A program made the position numbers and the translations under genes. Of a stretch of 64,000 nucleotides of DNA, positions 1 through 10,540 are shown piece by piece. The stretch's first letter is position 1. Every line of letters starts with the position of its first letter. The notes beneath the pieces were generated by a model, which worked only from the letters and a program-made list of their open reading frames with translations, did not search any database and was not told where the DNA came from. Source of the stretch: Halisarca cf. caerulea (lineage: Eukaryota > Porifera > Demospongiae > Chondrillida > Halisarcidae); NCBI GenBank assembly GCA_963170055.1, contig CAUJGJ010000397.1, positions 7,261,001-7,325,000 on the forward strand, given 5' to 3'.

Positions 1-137
1 AGTATGTGTGTGTGTTTGTACCTTAACATAACCACTATATATTCCTTACACTGTGAGTGCTATCATTATGCCTTCCATTTTATAATTTCCTGTAGTAAAC
101 TCTCAGTATGTGTGTGTACACGTGTGTACATGTCTTA

Positions 138-174
<37 letters not shown>

Positions 175-620
175 TGTGTGTCTGTGCATGTGTGTGTATG
201 TGTGTACATGTCTCTCTGTGTGTACGCATGTACATGTCTAATGTTTGTGTATATGCCTTAACATAGCCACTATCCCTTATACTCTGTGAGTGCTGTGCCT
301 TCCATTTTTACAAGTTTGTATAATTATCTCAGTGTATGTGTGTGTACGCATTTACATGTCTCAGTGTGTGTGTGTGTGAATGCATATGTATGTCACGTCT
401 ACATGTCTCCATGTGTGTATATGCATGTACATGTCTTAGTGTTTGTGTTTATGCCTTAACATAATCACTTTTCTTTACACTGTGAGTGCTGTGCCTTCCA
501 TTTTTATAAATTTTCTGTAATTTCTCAGTGTGTGTACATGCACATATGTACATGTCTCAGTGAGTATGTGTGTAAATGTTTCACTTTGTGTGTGTACATA
601 TGTACACAGTTTAAAACACA
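1..620. repeat. Degenerate TG-rich tandem repeat, about 200-230 bp period
   Basis: Three diverged copies of one block start near 20, 250 and 452. Each has a 'ccttaacata' segment, then 'ctgtgagtgct', then 'gccttccattt', then a TG-rich tail with 'tacatgtct'. Copies differ by indels in the TG tracts. No ORF here has coding character; the predicted peptides are just TG repeat translated. Confidence 0.75.
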
Positions 621-869
621 TTTACTCATACAAATACACACATTCAATAAACAATTGACCAACATACTTTACATAGTGAACAGTATATAACGTACTAGTG
701 GCACAAATACACATTGTACACATACACATGCAAAGACAGAGAGAGAGACACAGAAAAACATGCATGTACACACACAAACACATGTTCACACTATATGTGA
801 CCATATTATATAAACACAAATGTACATATTATATTATCTTACATGCACACATACACATGCACATGCACA

Positions 870-1173
870 CACACACAACTATGCACAATTGCACAGACAG
901 ACATCTGAACTAATTTCCATTGACAAAGTCTACACACAGACAGGCACATGTGCACACACACACACACACACTCATAAACACACACACACAACTATGCACA
1001 ATTGCACAGACAGACATCTGAACTAATTTCCAATGACAAAGTCTACACACAGACAGGCACATGTGCACACACACACACACACAACTATGCACAATTGCAC
1101 AGACAGACATCTGAACTAATTTCCAATGACAAAGTCTACACACAGACAGGCACATGTGCACACACACACACTC

Positions 1174-1176
<3 letters not shown>
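870..1176. repeat. CA-rich minisatellite, three copies of about 90-120 bp
   Basis: The segment 'actatgcacaattgcacaga' followed by 'cagacatctgaactaatttc' and 'acacagacaggcacatgtgc' occurs three times, from about 878, 991 and 1084. CA tracts of variable length separate the copies. Open frames in several registers are a product of the repeat and are not genes. Confidence 0.85.

Positions 1177-1243
<67 letters not shown>
1177..1243. repeat. (CA)n microsatellite
   Basis: Almost pure CA dinucleotide run. It directly continues the CA-rich minisatellite on its left. Confidence 0.95.
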
Positions 1244-1245
<2 letters not shown>

Positions 1246-1456
1246 TTCCCCTACTAAATACACAAACATTTTCCACACATATAGACATTCATGTAAGAAC
1301 AAACATAACTCACACACAAGCACATAGCCAATACGTATGCTATAACAACAAAGGTAATCACACAACACACTCCCACATAGCTTACAGCACAGATGGCTGA
1401 AAAACGACGACCAAGGAATATAACTTATAGTACTAGTTATGGTTGTATTTACGTGG

Positions 1457-1457
<1 letters not shown>

Positions 1458-1503
<46 letters not shown>

Positions 1504-1510
1504 ACACATG

Positions 1511-1545
<35 letters not shown>
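1458..1545. repeat. (CA)n microsatellite, interrupted once
   Basis: Two CA runs are separated by a short 'cacatgaaca' interruption near 1503. Confidence 0.95.
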
Positions 1546-1551
<6 letters not shown>

Positions 1552-2390
1552 AAAAGTGTAATACCGATATAAACACGCCATGCATGCAAGGTAAGACAGG
1601 GTAACTTGGAACGAACGGGTAGGGTCTACTTATTGCCTCCACGAACTGGGCATTCAGCAGTGGCAAGTATGGCTGGGCACCTCAAGCAGTATAGACCCTG
1701 TTCCAATTTTCCCCACTTTATCCTACATACGTACATAAACACACAAACCCACACACACACACTTTCCCCATTGCAAACACGTATATACATATGTATACAT
1801 ATTACTCACATGTACATAAATAAATGTAATAACACACATGGATCACACACGAATACACTGACACACACGCACACCATCTTACACTGTATCAACAAAGGTA
1901 ATCACATTGAAGACAATCCCAGCAAAGCCATATACACAAAGAGACACACACCAACTCTAAACAGAAACGTACAAAGCTTACGAAGGCACAGACGAGAGAA
2001 AAACGGGACCAAATGGAAACAATTTGTAGTACTAGGAGAAGTAGTATTCATGTAGTCAACGTGCTCTGGCGCAACTATCAACCTTTGACCCCGGTGCACG
2101 GTTACGCAATAGTTTCGCTTCATTTAGCAAATAAAAGCAACAAATACTTGCTTACCATGCTCCGCAGTATGGAGAGACTTTATCATATGGTGCAATATCT
2201 TAGGACAAGGAAAAAATAAGTGTTCCCCTATATCAAGGTCAAAGGCTTGCAACTGAAAGGTTCAGATTCTTCTAAACTGATGATATTCTGGCCATAATCA
2301 AACTGAGCTGCTGTTAGCAAGGTCACAGTTGAACGTCCAGATTGGCAAATTCCTTCAAAAAACGTAGGGAAGGTTACATACTGAAATACA
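1546..2390. other. No gene recognised; contains a diverged duplication
   Basis: The stretch around 1340-1460 and the stretch around 1890-2060 share the motif 'caacaaaggtaatcaca', then a 'gaaaaacg' segment and a 'tagtactag' segment in the same order, so they are old duplicates. No ORF in this part shows a recognisable domain. Confidence 0.5.
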
Positions 2391-2399
2391 CCAACTTCC

Positions 2400-4860
2400 A
2401 AAGCACATTCCCTGTCAAACACACTAAAACATACATTTTCAAATTAATGGGTGCTTACAAACTGACCAGATGCTTGCAATGCGCATTCCCTGTCAAACAC
2501 AGGGAAGAGTACCTTTCAAATGGGGGTACGGTTACGAACTGACCAGATGCTTACAAAGTGCGTTCCCTGTCAAACACAGGGAAATGTACGCTTTTCAAAT
2601 GGGGGTACGCTTACAAACTGACCAGATGCTTACAAAGTGCATTCCCTGTCAAACACAGGGAAGTGTACCTCCAAATGGGGGTACGCTTACAAACTGACCA
2701 GATGCTTACAAAGTGCGTTCCCTGTCAAACACAGGAAATGTGTACCTTTTCAAATGGGGGTACGCTTACAAACTGTCCAGATGCTTACAAAGTGCATTTC
2801 CTGTCAAACACAGGGAAATATACCCTTTTCAAATGGGAGTACGCTTACAAACTGACCAGATGCTTACAAAGTGGATTCCCTGTCAAACACAGTGAAGTGT
2901 ACCTTTCAAATGGGGGTACGCTTACAAACTGACCAGATGCTTACAAAGTGCGTTCCCTGTCAAACACAGGGAAATGTACCCTTTCAAATGGGGGTACGCT
3001 TACAAACTGACTAGATGCTTGCAAAGTGCGTTCCCTGTCAAACACAGGGAAATGTACGCTTTTCAAATGGGGGTACGCTTACAAACTGACCAGATGCTTA
3101 CAAAGTGCATTCCCTGTCAAACACAGGGAAGTGTACCTCCAAATGGGGGTACGCTTACAAACTGACCAGATGCTTACAAAGTGGATTCCCTGTCAAACAC
3201 AGGGGAGTGTACCTCCACATGGGGGTACGCTTACAAACTGACCAGATGCTTACAAAGTGGATTCCCTGTCAAACACAGGAAATGTGTACCTTTTCAAATG
3301 GGGGTACGCTTACAAACTGTCCAGATGCTTACAAAGTGCATTTCCTGTCAAACACAGGGAAATATACCCTTTTCAAATGGGAGTACGCTTACAAACTGAC
3401 CAGATGCTTACAAAGTGGATTCCCTGTCAAACACAGTGAAGTGTACCTCCAAATGGGGGTACGCTTACAAACTGACCAGATGCTTACAAAGTGGATTCCC
3501 TGTCAAACACAGTGAAGTGTACCTTTCAAATGGGGGTACGCTTACAAACTGACCAGATGCTTACAAAGTGCATTCCATGTCAAACACAGGGAAATGTACC
3601 CTTTCAAATGGGGGTACGCTTACAAACTGACCAGATGCTTACAAAGTGCGTTCCCTGTCAAACACAGGGAAATGTACGCTTTTCAAATGGGGGTATGCTT
3701 ACAAACTGACCAGATGCTTACAAAGTGGATTCCCTGTCAAACACAGGAAATGTGTACCTTTTCAAATGGGGGTATGCTTACAAACTGTCCAGATGCTTAC
3801 AAAGTGCATTTCCTGTCAAACACAGGGAAATATACCCTTTTTAAATGGGAGTACGCTTACAAACTGACCAGATGCTTACAAAGTGCGTTCCCTGTCAAAC
3901 ACAGGGAAATGTACGCTTTTCAAATGGGGGTACGCTTACAAACTGACCAGATGCTTACAAAGTGGATTCCCTGTCAAACACAGTGAAGTGTACCTTTCAA
4001 ATGGGGGTACGCTTACAAACTGACCAGATGCTTACAAAGTGCATTCCATGTCAAACACAGGGAAATGTACCCTTTCAAATGGGGGTACGCTTACAAACTG
4101 ACCAGATGCTTACAAAGTGCGTTCCCTGTCAAACACAGGGAAATGTACGCTTTTCAAATGGGGGTACGCTTACAAACTGACCAGATGCTTACAAAGTGGA
4201 TTCCCTGTCAAACACAGGAAATGTGTACCTTTTCAAATGGGGGTACGCTTACAAACTGTCCAGATGCTTACAAAGTGCATTCCCTGTCAAACACAGGGAA
4301 ATATACCCTTTTCAAATGGGAGTACGCTTACAAACTGACCAGATGCTTACAAAGTGGATTCCCTGTCAAACACAGTGAAGTGTACCTTTCAAATGGGGGT
4401 ACGCTTACAAACTGACCAGATGCTTACAAAGTGCATTCCATGTCAAACACAGGGAAATGTACCCTTTCAAATGGGGGTACGCTTACAAACTGACCATGCA
4501 GATGCTTACAAAGTGCATTCCCTGTCAAACACAGGGGAGTGTACCTTTTCAAATGGGGGTACGCTTACAAACTGACCAGATGCTTACAAAGTGTATTCCC
4601 TGTCAAACACAGGAAACTTACCTTTTCAAATACGGGGGTATGCTTACGAACTGGCCAGATGCTTACAAATTGCATTCCCTGTCAAACACAGGGGAGTGTA
4701 CCTTTTCAAATGGGGGTACGCTTACAAACTGACCAGATGCTTACAAAGTGCATTCCCTGTCAAACACAGGAAACGTACCTTTTCAAATAGGGGGGTATGC
4801 TTACGAGCTGGCCAGATGCTTACAAAGTGCATTCCCTGTCAAACACAGGGAAGCACTACT
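2400..4860. repeat. Tandem array of 75-80 bp hairpin-bearing units, about 31 copies
   Basis: The unit contains 'gggggtacgcttacaaactg', 'accagatgcttacaaagtg' and the palindrome TTCCCTGT-caaac-ACAGGGAA, an 8-bp stem with a 5-nt loop. Unit length varies between about 75 and 81 bp, so a continuous protein repeat frame is not kept. Short ORFs of the FPVKHREMY type are repeat translations. The left-most unit (about 2390-2440) and the last two units (about 4620-4860) are more degenerate, as is usual at array edges. The same repeat occurs in opposite orientation at 31.6-32.2 kb. Confidence 0.95.
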
Positions 4861-5189
4861 ACGTTCTGCGGCTGCAAATCACACTGAATAATGTACATGT
4901 ATTCCCTACCAAAAATTGAAACACGTAATCGGGTCTATAACATAGGGAAAACACTCTTCTATGCTTCTGGGTATATAGGTGGCAATGTATGACACAGAAA
5001 CAGTCCTAGGAGCTGGCAATAGGCCCTTTTCCCTCACTTTCACCCTTTTTTTCTTCTCGGGCCAGCTCGGGTACACTTGTGTCTGTATACCAAGCTACCG
5101 TACTTGTTCCAATTAGCGCGCCCCCAAAAAATAAAATACTGGAGCAGGGGGTACTTCTTTGGAGAGGAGAACAAGTAATTTGAGTTAAA
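4861..5189. other. Unannotated spacer with an old MITE-like fragment
   Basis: Nothing coding is recognised. About 5110-5175 (a GCGC-C run, then 'aaaaaataaaa', then 'caggggg' and 'cttcttt') resembles the stretch at 8608-8655, suggesting remnants of one dispersed repeat family. Confidence 0.35.
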
Positions 5190-5425
5190 AACTCGTGGGG
5201 GCTGCTACCCCACGCACTCGAATCTCTTGCAAAGCATTGCATGGGGTGTAAGTGCACAGCTGAACAGTCATTAAACATACTGTTTATTGTAACTGGATGA
5301 TTGTTTTGAAAACAATTGCCATATTTGGCAATTGTTATCAAAACAATTCCTATAACTCATTCCTGTATAAATTCATACTTCTCTATTACTATTATATAAA
5401 TTCTCTATTATAAGACTTTTCTTCA
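5190..5425 (-). mobile_element. Hairpin-ended MITE-like element (type 2), copy 1
   Basis: This segment matches the reverse complement of about 18070-18330 over nearly its whole length. Shared landmarks are a terminal 'gagttaaaaactcgtggggg' hairpin, the 'cactcgaat' segment, an 'acaattgccatatttggcaa' near-palindrome, and an AT-rich end at 'tcaaatccat'. It has no coding capacity. The two diverged copies in inverse orientation and the nested terminal palindromes support a non-autonomous mobile element. Confidence 0.7.
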
Positions 5426-6325
5426 AATCCATGTTATCATGAACCACGGTAGTGGTCCATATGTAGGGATGACGCGGAAAAAAACATGGCCGCCCATACA
5501 TTAAAGCCGACCGTATTTTCGCTGAAAACTCGCTTCCGGTACATTTTGAAGCTCCAAAAACAGCATATTTGACTTCTACGAGCGTTTTTCGATACATCTA
5601 AGTATACAAGAAGCTTCTGGGTGCCTTATATGAGCTATATTTTGCAAAGTTTACATAGCGTGAAAGGTCACCATTTTGGCTTCTTCTTCTTCTTATTCTG
5701 ATTCTGATTCTTCTCGTAGAACAGGCTAGGGCTCGTTAGAAGAGGTATTCAAGATTGATTTTACCACTATTTTAACCAACCATACTCACAGTGGTGCCTT
5801 TTTTACCTTTAGAAGAAATTCGTTCGATGGAAAAGCTAAACAATCCCGATTTTGCCACAAAATTTGTTCTAATCCGCCATTTTATAAATGGCCGAGTCGT
5901 ATTGGGCTGGCTCGTACTCGTATCTCGCACCTATTTTGTGCTAGTTTTCAGTGAAAACGTAAAGAATACGTAGATCAATAGGCATTTACTCACTTGTAAG
6001 TAGGTTGTCACTAGAAGCTACCCAATATTATCCAAACCAAAATTACATGTACAAGACCTATATAATACTTGGTGAAAATGGAAATGGGGTGCAGGCACAA
6101 CTGTCAATTCCACAAAAATACTAAAGTAATGTACCAAGGTTTGTCATACTGTATAGCTCTATGCATACTTTGGCTACATTGATGTTTACTTGCTATCGAT
6201 ATTATTATGTTTGCGAATGACACTTTAGTGGATGACTTGGATAAACTCTGTTTGTGGCTATACATCGTTGCATGACAGCCACTACATATAACCTATTATT
6301 TACAAGCAAAAAGTATATGGACAAG
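5426..6325. other. No gene recognised
   Basis: The sequence is AT-rich and appears unique. It includes a short (TTC)n-like run near 5682-5695. About 6050-6150 is weakly similar to 6320-6400, the outer part of the long inverted repeat that follows, and may be an old relative of it. Confidence 0.4.
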
Positions 6326-6901
6326 AACCATATAAAAACCATTTAAAAATGGAAAAAAGATGTAGGGATAAAAATTGTCAACGTCAAAAAACATTGGAAC
6401 AAGGTAGGGTTGTTTGCTACACAGGGCTGGACGGGCATAGGGATAGATGTGCATAGGGCTAGACATGCATAGGACTAGACGAACATAGGGCTAGACATAC
6501 ATAGGGCTAGGCAGGCATAGGGAAAGGCATACATGGGGCTAGATGGGCATAGAGCTAGACAGAGGTGGGTTGGACTGGGTATAGTGTGCAAATTCCTACA
6601 TCCTGCGTTAATACTTTAGCTGCGGGATTTAGGAATATGCACACTGTACCCAGTCCAACCCACCTCTGTCTAGCTCTATGCCCGTCTAGCCCCATGTATG
6701 CCTATCCCTATGCCTGCCTAGCCCTATGTATGTCTAGCCCTATGTTCGTCTAGTCCTATGCATGTCTAGCCCTATGCACATCTATCCCTATGCCCGTCCA
6801 GCCCTGTGTAGCAAACAACCCTACCTTGTTCCAATGTTTTTTGACGTTGACAATTTTTATCCCTACATCTTTTTTCCATTTTTAAATGGTTTTTATATGG
6901 T

Positions 6902-6902
<1 letters not shown>
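6326..6902. repeat. Giant near-perfect hairpin (long inverted repeat, arms about 280 bp)
   Basis: The left arm (about 6326-6606) is the reverse complement of the right arm (about 6620-6902) with only a few mismatches, and the loop is only about a dozen bases. Each arm carries a short minisatellite of 15-16 bp units around 'catagggctagac' ('gtctagccctatg' on the right). Outside the minisatellite the arms share 'ttgacgttgacaattttta' and similar unique segments. A transcript through this region would form a long double-stranded RNA stem. Confidence 0.92.
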
Positions 6903-6932
<30 letters not shown>

Positions 6933-6998
6933 GACGAGTGTTACACACCGGAAGTCCAAATGAAAACAATATAGGGGCTGCTTGCGGCAGCCCCTAAA
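6903..6998 (-). mobile_element. (TA)n plus hairpin-ended MITE-like element (type 1)
   Basis: A TA run (about 6903-6930) leads into 'cggacgagtgttacacaccg' and ends in the hairpin AGGGGCTGC-ttgcg-GCAGCCCCT. The reverse complement recurs at about 17975-18060, again abutting a TA run, so this is a mobile or dispersed unit inserted in TA microsatellite. It has no coding capacity. Confidence 0.65.
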
Positions 6999-7206
6999 AA
7001 TACAAATACCTCGATGGGGCACCATCATTAGAAGGGCGCTTAGTAATTAGAACGTATTTTTCGATCAATGTAAATGGCGGCCAGTCGAGTCCACACGTGG
7101 GAGCTCGAGGTAGACTAGATATGTTTTGTGCGGTTATCATGTCTACAAAAACAGATGGGAGCCTCGATTGTGAGAGGGAATTAACAAATACCCACAACTT
7201 GTACGG

Positions 7207-8603
7207 CTATGGCTCAATATTATCGATGTAGATTCTAATTCAACCATACCATCAGTAGTAAACCACTCATTGATCTACCTTTTTGCCGACGACTCCAAAC
7301 TTTTGCAATCAATCACCTCCCAAGAAAGTACATCCGATCTTCAATCAGACATAGATGCAGTAATTACATGGTGCAAAAAATGGAAGCTATCCCTCAACCC
7401 CACAAATGCTCTCACATCAATTTCAACCTATCTATCACACATGCACCCGCAGCTGCCCATGTGAATCCCTCCATCTACACAATAAACGACACCCTAATCC
7501 CACAAGTACCACACCAAAGAGACCTCGGAGTTATAGCAGACTGTACCCTCCAGTGGAAAAACCACATCACGGAAGTTTGCAAACATGCATATCAATCCCT
7601 TTCTTTCATTAAACAACATCTATCATCATCATCTTGCATAGCATTAAAAAGAACCCTTTATTTATCACTAATACGCTCCAAACTATCATACTGCTCGCCA
7701 CTGTGGAGACCACGTCACATCCAGGACATCACCAAACTGGAGCAAGTACAAAGACAAGCCACCAAATTCTTAGCTGATGACCCTAGCTTAAATTATAAAC
7801 AGAGACTTTCCAAGCTACACATCCTACCACTAATGTACTATTACGAGCTACAGGACATACTTTTCCTAATAAAAAGCATCAAATTCCCCTCAGATAATTT
7901 CAACATATTCAATTATATTTCATTCTCTCAATCCAATACCAGATCAGCATCGACCAACAAACTAGTGTACACCTACGCCAGATCATCAACTACCAGGCAT
8001 TTCTACTTCAATCGAATTGCACGACTATGGAATTCCCTACCCCAAGTTAACCTAAACAACACATTTGACTCAATCAAGAAACAAATATCTGATTATCTAT
8101 GGTCACAATTCAACTGCAAATTTAACCCTGACGATCCCTGCTCGTTCCACACCATATGCCCTTGCTCCAGCTATCATCTAAGTACTGTACAGTAGAATCT
8201 TAGATATAGACTATTATATTTACCGGCATGTTATACATCTGCTCACCATAATTTAATATTGTTAGCTGTTAGTAAGAGCCTACACCTTGCACTTTAATTT
8301 CATGCCAATTAATTACAACAAATGTTAACCTCATTGTCTACGCTCAAGATTTATTCACATTAATGGGCCCACAGCATACATTTTTATTACATGCCAATTT
8401 TCTCCATTGGTTGCCACATTATATCTGATGTCAATTTCCGAATATCATGTACATATCACTTTATACTTATCACGATTCACAACCATCACTAATATTACAT
8501 ATATATGTACTATAACTCTGGCTGCGCTTGTTTTTGGCGTCAGACCCTCAGTCACAAAATTGTGACTGTAAAGCAAATAATAATAATAATAATAATAATA
8601 ATT
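7207..8603 (+). pseudogene. 5'-truncated, frameshifted LINE reverse transcriptase (CR1/Jockey-like)
   Basis: A non-LTR retrotransposon 3' part. The first readable frame (about 7270-7464) starts in the RT palm with YLFADDSK, the FADD catalytic motif. The frame then shifts near 7400-7460 and continues to 8195 with LGVIAD, W..HI, LS..SCIALKRTLYLSLIRSKL and a C-terminal NRIARLWNSLP. The endonuclease and most of the RT fingers are missing, so the copy is 5' truncated. The 3' UTR ends in an (ATA)n tail at about 8573-8600, typical of CR1/L2-type insertions. Exact clade is not assigned. It is non-functional. Confidence 0.85.
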
Positions 8604-9018
8604 ACTAAGCGCCCTCTAAAAATAAATTCCCCACCCTGGGGGCTCTTCTTTAGAACCAAAAATAATACCACTGAACGCCAATATCTTATGCAATCCTTGG
8701 GGTGTGTAGTTGGGAACAATGAGGAGAGGAGCGATGAGGATAGTGTGGCATTGATACTGGACATGGCCTGCCAGCATTTTTCAGTCATGAAGGGTATCAT
8801 GAAGATGTGGACCAGCCGATTTCAATGAATTTTTCCCATTAAGTTATAGATTATTGATATTTGCTTACTTCTCAGATTTTTTATTTATTTATTTTGACTC
8901 TATTAATGTACATTTGTTGGTGACGTGCTGTGTGTTTTGTTGATTTTGGATGCCTTATAGGGCCGTTTGGCCCTGATGCCATGGTGCATGTGGCTAATTC
9001 AATTCAATTCAATTCAAT
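8604..9018 (+). mobile_element. Probable LINE 3' UTR fragment with (AATTC)n tail plus unknown sequence
   Basis: The right part (about 8850-9018) has a 'gggccgtttggccctgatgc' segment, then 'catggtgcatg', then four to five AATTC repeats. Its layout matches the end of the LINE fragment at 59040-59171 (short hairpin around 'ggtcctagtgcc', 'ggcatgatgcac', then a simple repeat), suggesting a related LINE 3' end. The left part carries a short ORF ending at 8828 that I do not recognise. Confidence 0.45.
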
Positions 9019-9021
9019 ATA

Positions 9022-9896
9022 CTAGTCCAGCCAGCTGGACCCACGTACGAAGCGCCGAAGGGCGGAAAGGGAGACTTGGGTCCAGCAGCAGTTGTTTTGG
9101 TTGCGCAATTTTGGACCAATGAAATCGTACTACCACGATTCGTGTTAACAGTATTCATAGATCGAACTCTTTGAAGTCCAAGGGATTTCGATAGACGACT
9201 TCGAATTCAATAATTGTTTTGGAGAAGCTGTTTGTTTATCTTTACATGCCGTGGGCAGAGATTCCTTCACAGTCTTTATTCAGTAGAAGAAAGATTTGTG
9301 GGGTATTTTATCTGTACGCGATACATTCGTGAATCTCCCCACAGGATTTGGAAAGAGCCTAGTCTTTGAATTAACCCCGCTTTGCTATGATCAGAAACGA
9401 AATCAACCTTTTGGAAGCTCGAGGGTACTTATCATATCGCCGTTAAAGTGAAATCGCAAATAGAAGATCTCTTGTCGAGGGGACTTAAAGCTTAAAGGGC
9501 CAGGCTTAAAGCCCGTATACGAATTGGTTGTAGAAATTCTTCGACATGCTAGATCGATTAGGATAAGTTTTAGCTTTGGACAGATAACGCATGTCACAAT
9601 TTTCATCAACAATCATTCAAATTGTACAATGTTTCACCCACTTGGGCTTCTTCAGGTACACACAAACCGTATACGAATTATTTGTATTAAATATACGATA
9701 GTAAGCCGATCCCAGGATAATGCACTAAGAAATAGCTTGCAGCAACGTGAAGTTTCCTTTTCGCCGTCCATCACACTATTGTCGGCACGTTCAAAGAGGT
9801 GTTACGAAGTAATTTCTATTAAACGACTGATGCTGGACCCACGTTTCCCTTTCCGCCCTTCGGCGCTTCGTACGTGGGTCCAGCTGGCTGGACTAG
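9022..9896. mobile_element. 875-bp TIR transposon carrying a helicase remnant
   Basis: Terminal inverted repeats of about 69 bp (9022-9090 and 9828-9896) start 'ctagtccagccagctggacc' and differ at only a few positions. Each TIR contains its own internal inversion (GCTGGACCCA ... TGGGTCCAGC), so the ends can fold twice. Flanks are TA-rich (left ...aatata, right gtatata...), so the target duplication cannot be fixed by eye. The interior is not random: it encodes a broken RecQ-like helicase core on the plus strand. It is likely a deletion derivative of a larger helicase-encoding DNA transposon, or a TIR element that captured a gene fragment. Confidence 0.85.
9190..9500 (+). pseudogene. RecQ-like helicase fragment inside the TIR element
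   Basis: Starting at 9320 the plus strand reads DTFVNLPTGFGKSLVFEL, a helicase motif I / Walker A of RecQ type (consensus LPTGxGKS). Downstream at about 9425 comes VLIISPLK, and one frameshift later SQIEDLLSRGLKA, matching RecQ motif Ia (VSPLxSLMxDQ..L...GI.A) in the expected order and spacing. In-frame stops lie upstream (near 9283) and the motif Ia frame breaks at 9447-9450, so this is dead. No helicase motifs II-VI are visible, so most of the enzyme is gone. RecQ motif identity is seen directly; origin by capture versus deletion is inference. Confidence 0.75.
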
Positions 9897-10351
9897 GTAT
9901 ATACCTTACATATGCGTGTGTTACGGCAGTAAAATGGCGTCAAGTGCATCGGTAGGGTTCGGGTGGGTTTGCCTTGCAATTGTGAAAGCAAGCAGTACCT
10001 GGGCGGACAATTGAAAATGTAAGGTAGGTAAGTAACTTAGGGAGTTTTTTTTGTTGGTGGGTAAACTTAAGACTTGTAACCTTATCTGTATGTATGTATC
10101 TACATGTTCATGGCTTTAAGTAGCAGGTAGCCAAAATCGTAGTGTTTCCCTGCATGTGCCATAATCAATATATCTGTTGAAATGGGATTTTGAATATGTC
10201 TTTTTGACACAGTAAGAAACTAAACGTCACAGTATTGCAATGAAAATGAAAAGGACTGTCGCAGCTGCAATGCAGTGGTTACATAATATTGTGGAATAAT
10301 AAATATTACTATGAAAGTTTGTCACGTTTAGTTTCTACTGATCATGTGCAG
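9897..10351. other. No gene recognised
   Basis: Unique AT-rich sequence without a convincing ORF, repeat or RNA gene. Confidence 0.4.
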
Positions 10352-10540
10352 TTACTTTTTGCAAAGTCTACAGCGCCATATTGCTTTCTTTGATGGTCTT
10401 CTTTTCAGTCCACTACATGGAAGGTGGTACCAGTTATTGCACCTGGTGCATTGCACCCATGTCTCCTCTCTCTCTGTGTGTGGTTTCCACACCTTGCCAC
10501 ATCCTTTACATTGGATCATTTGTGTAGTACACTGTGGGAT
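10352..10540 (-). CDS. Terminal exon with PHD-like zinc finger (probably frameshifted)
   Basis: On the minus strand a 'ttttctgcag' acceptor precedes a Cys-rich stretch. One frame gives QCKGCGKVWK; the next gives WVQCTRCNNWYHLPCSGL and then IWRCRLCKK followed by a TAA stop. The C-x2-C ... W-Y-H-x2-C ... W-x-C-x2-C layout is that of a PHD or related treble-clef finger, which binds histone tails or acts as a protein interface. The two halves are in different frames, so there is at least one indel or an unrecognised intron. It could be the last exon of the minus-strand gene upstream (13-18 kb) or an independent remnant. Confidence 0.5.
   Translation of the reverse strand: MPQCTTQMIQCKGCGKVWKPHTEREETWVQCTRCNNWYHLPCSGLKRRPSKKAIWRCRLCKK

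Noticed and set aside
910..1545. 211-codon Cys/Val-rich minus-strand ORF
   Set aside because: Translation of CA/TG microsatellite and minisatellite.
2400..4860. Apparent 26-residue protein repeat (FPVKHRE type) or CRISPR-like array
   Set aside because: Unit length varies between 75 and 81 bp so no frame persists, and there are no unique spacers between repeats, so it is neither a gene nor a CRISPR array.
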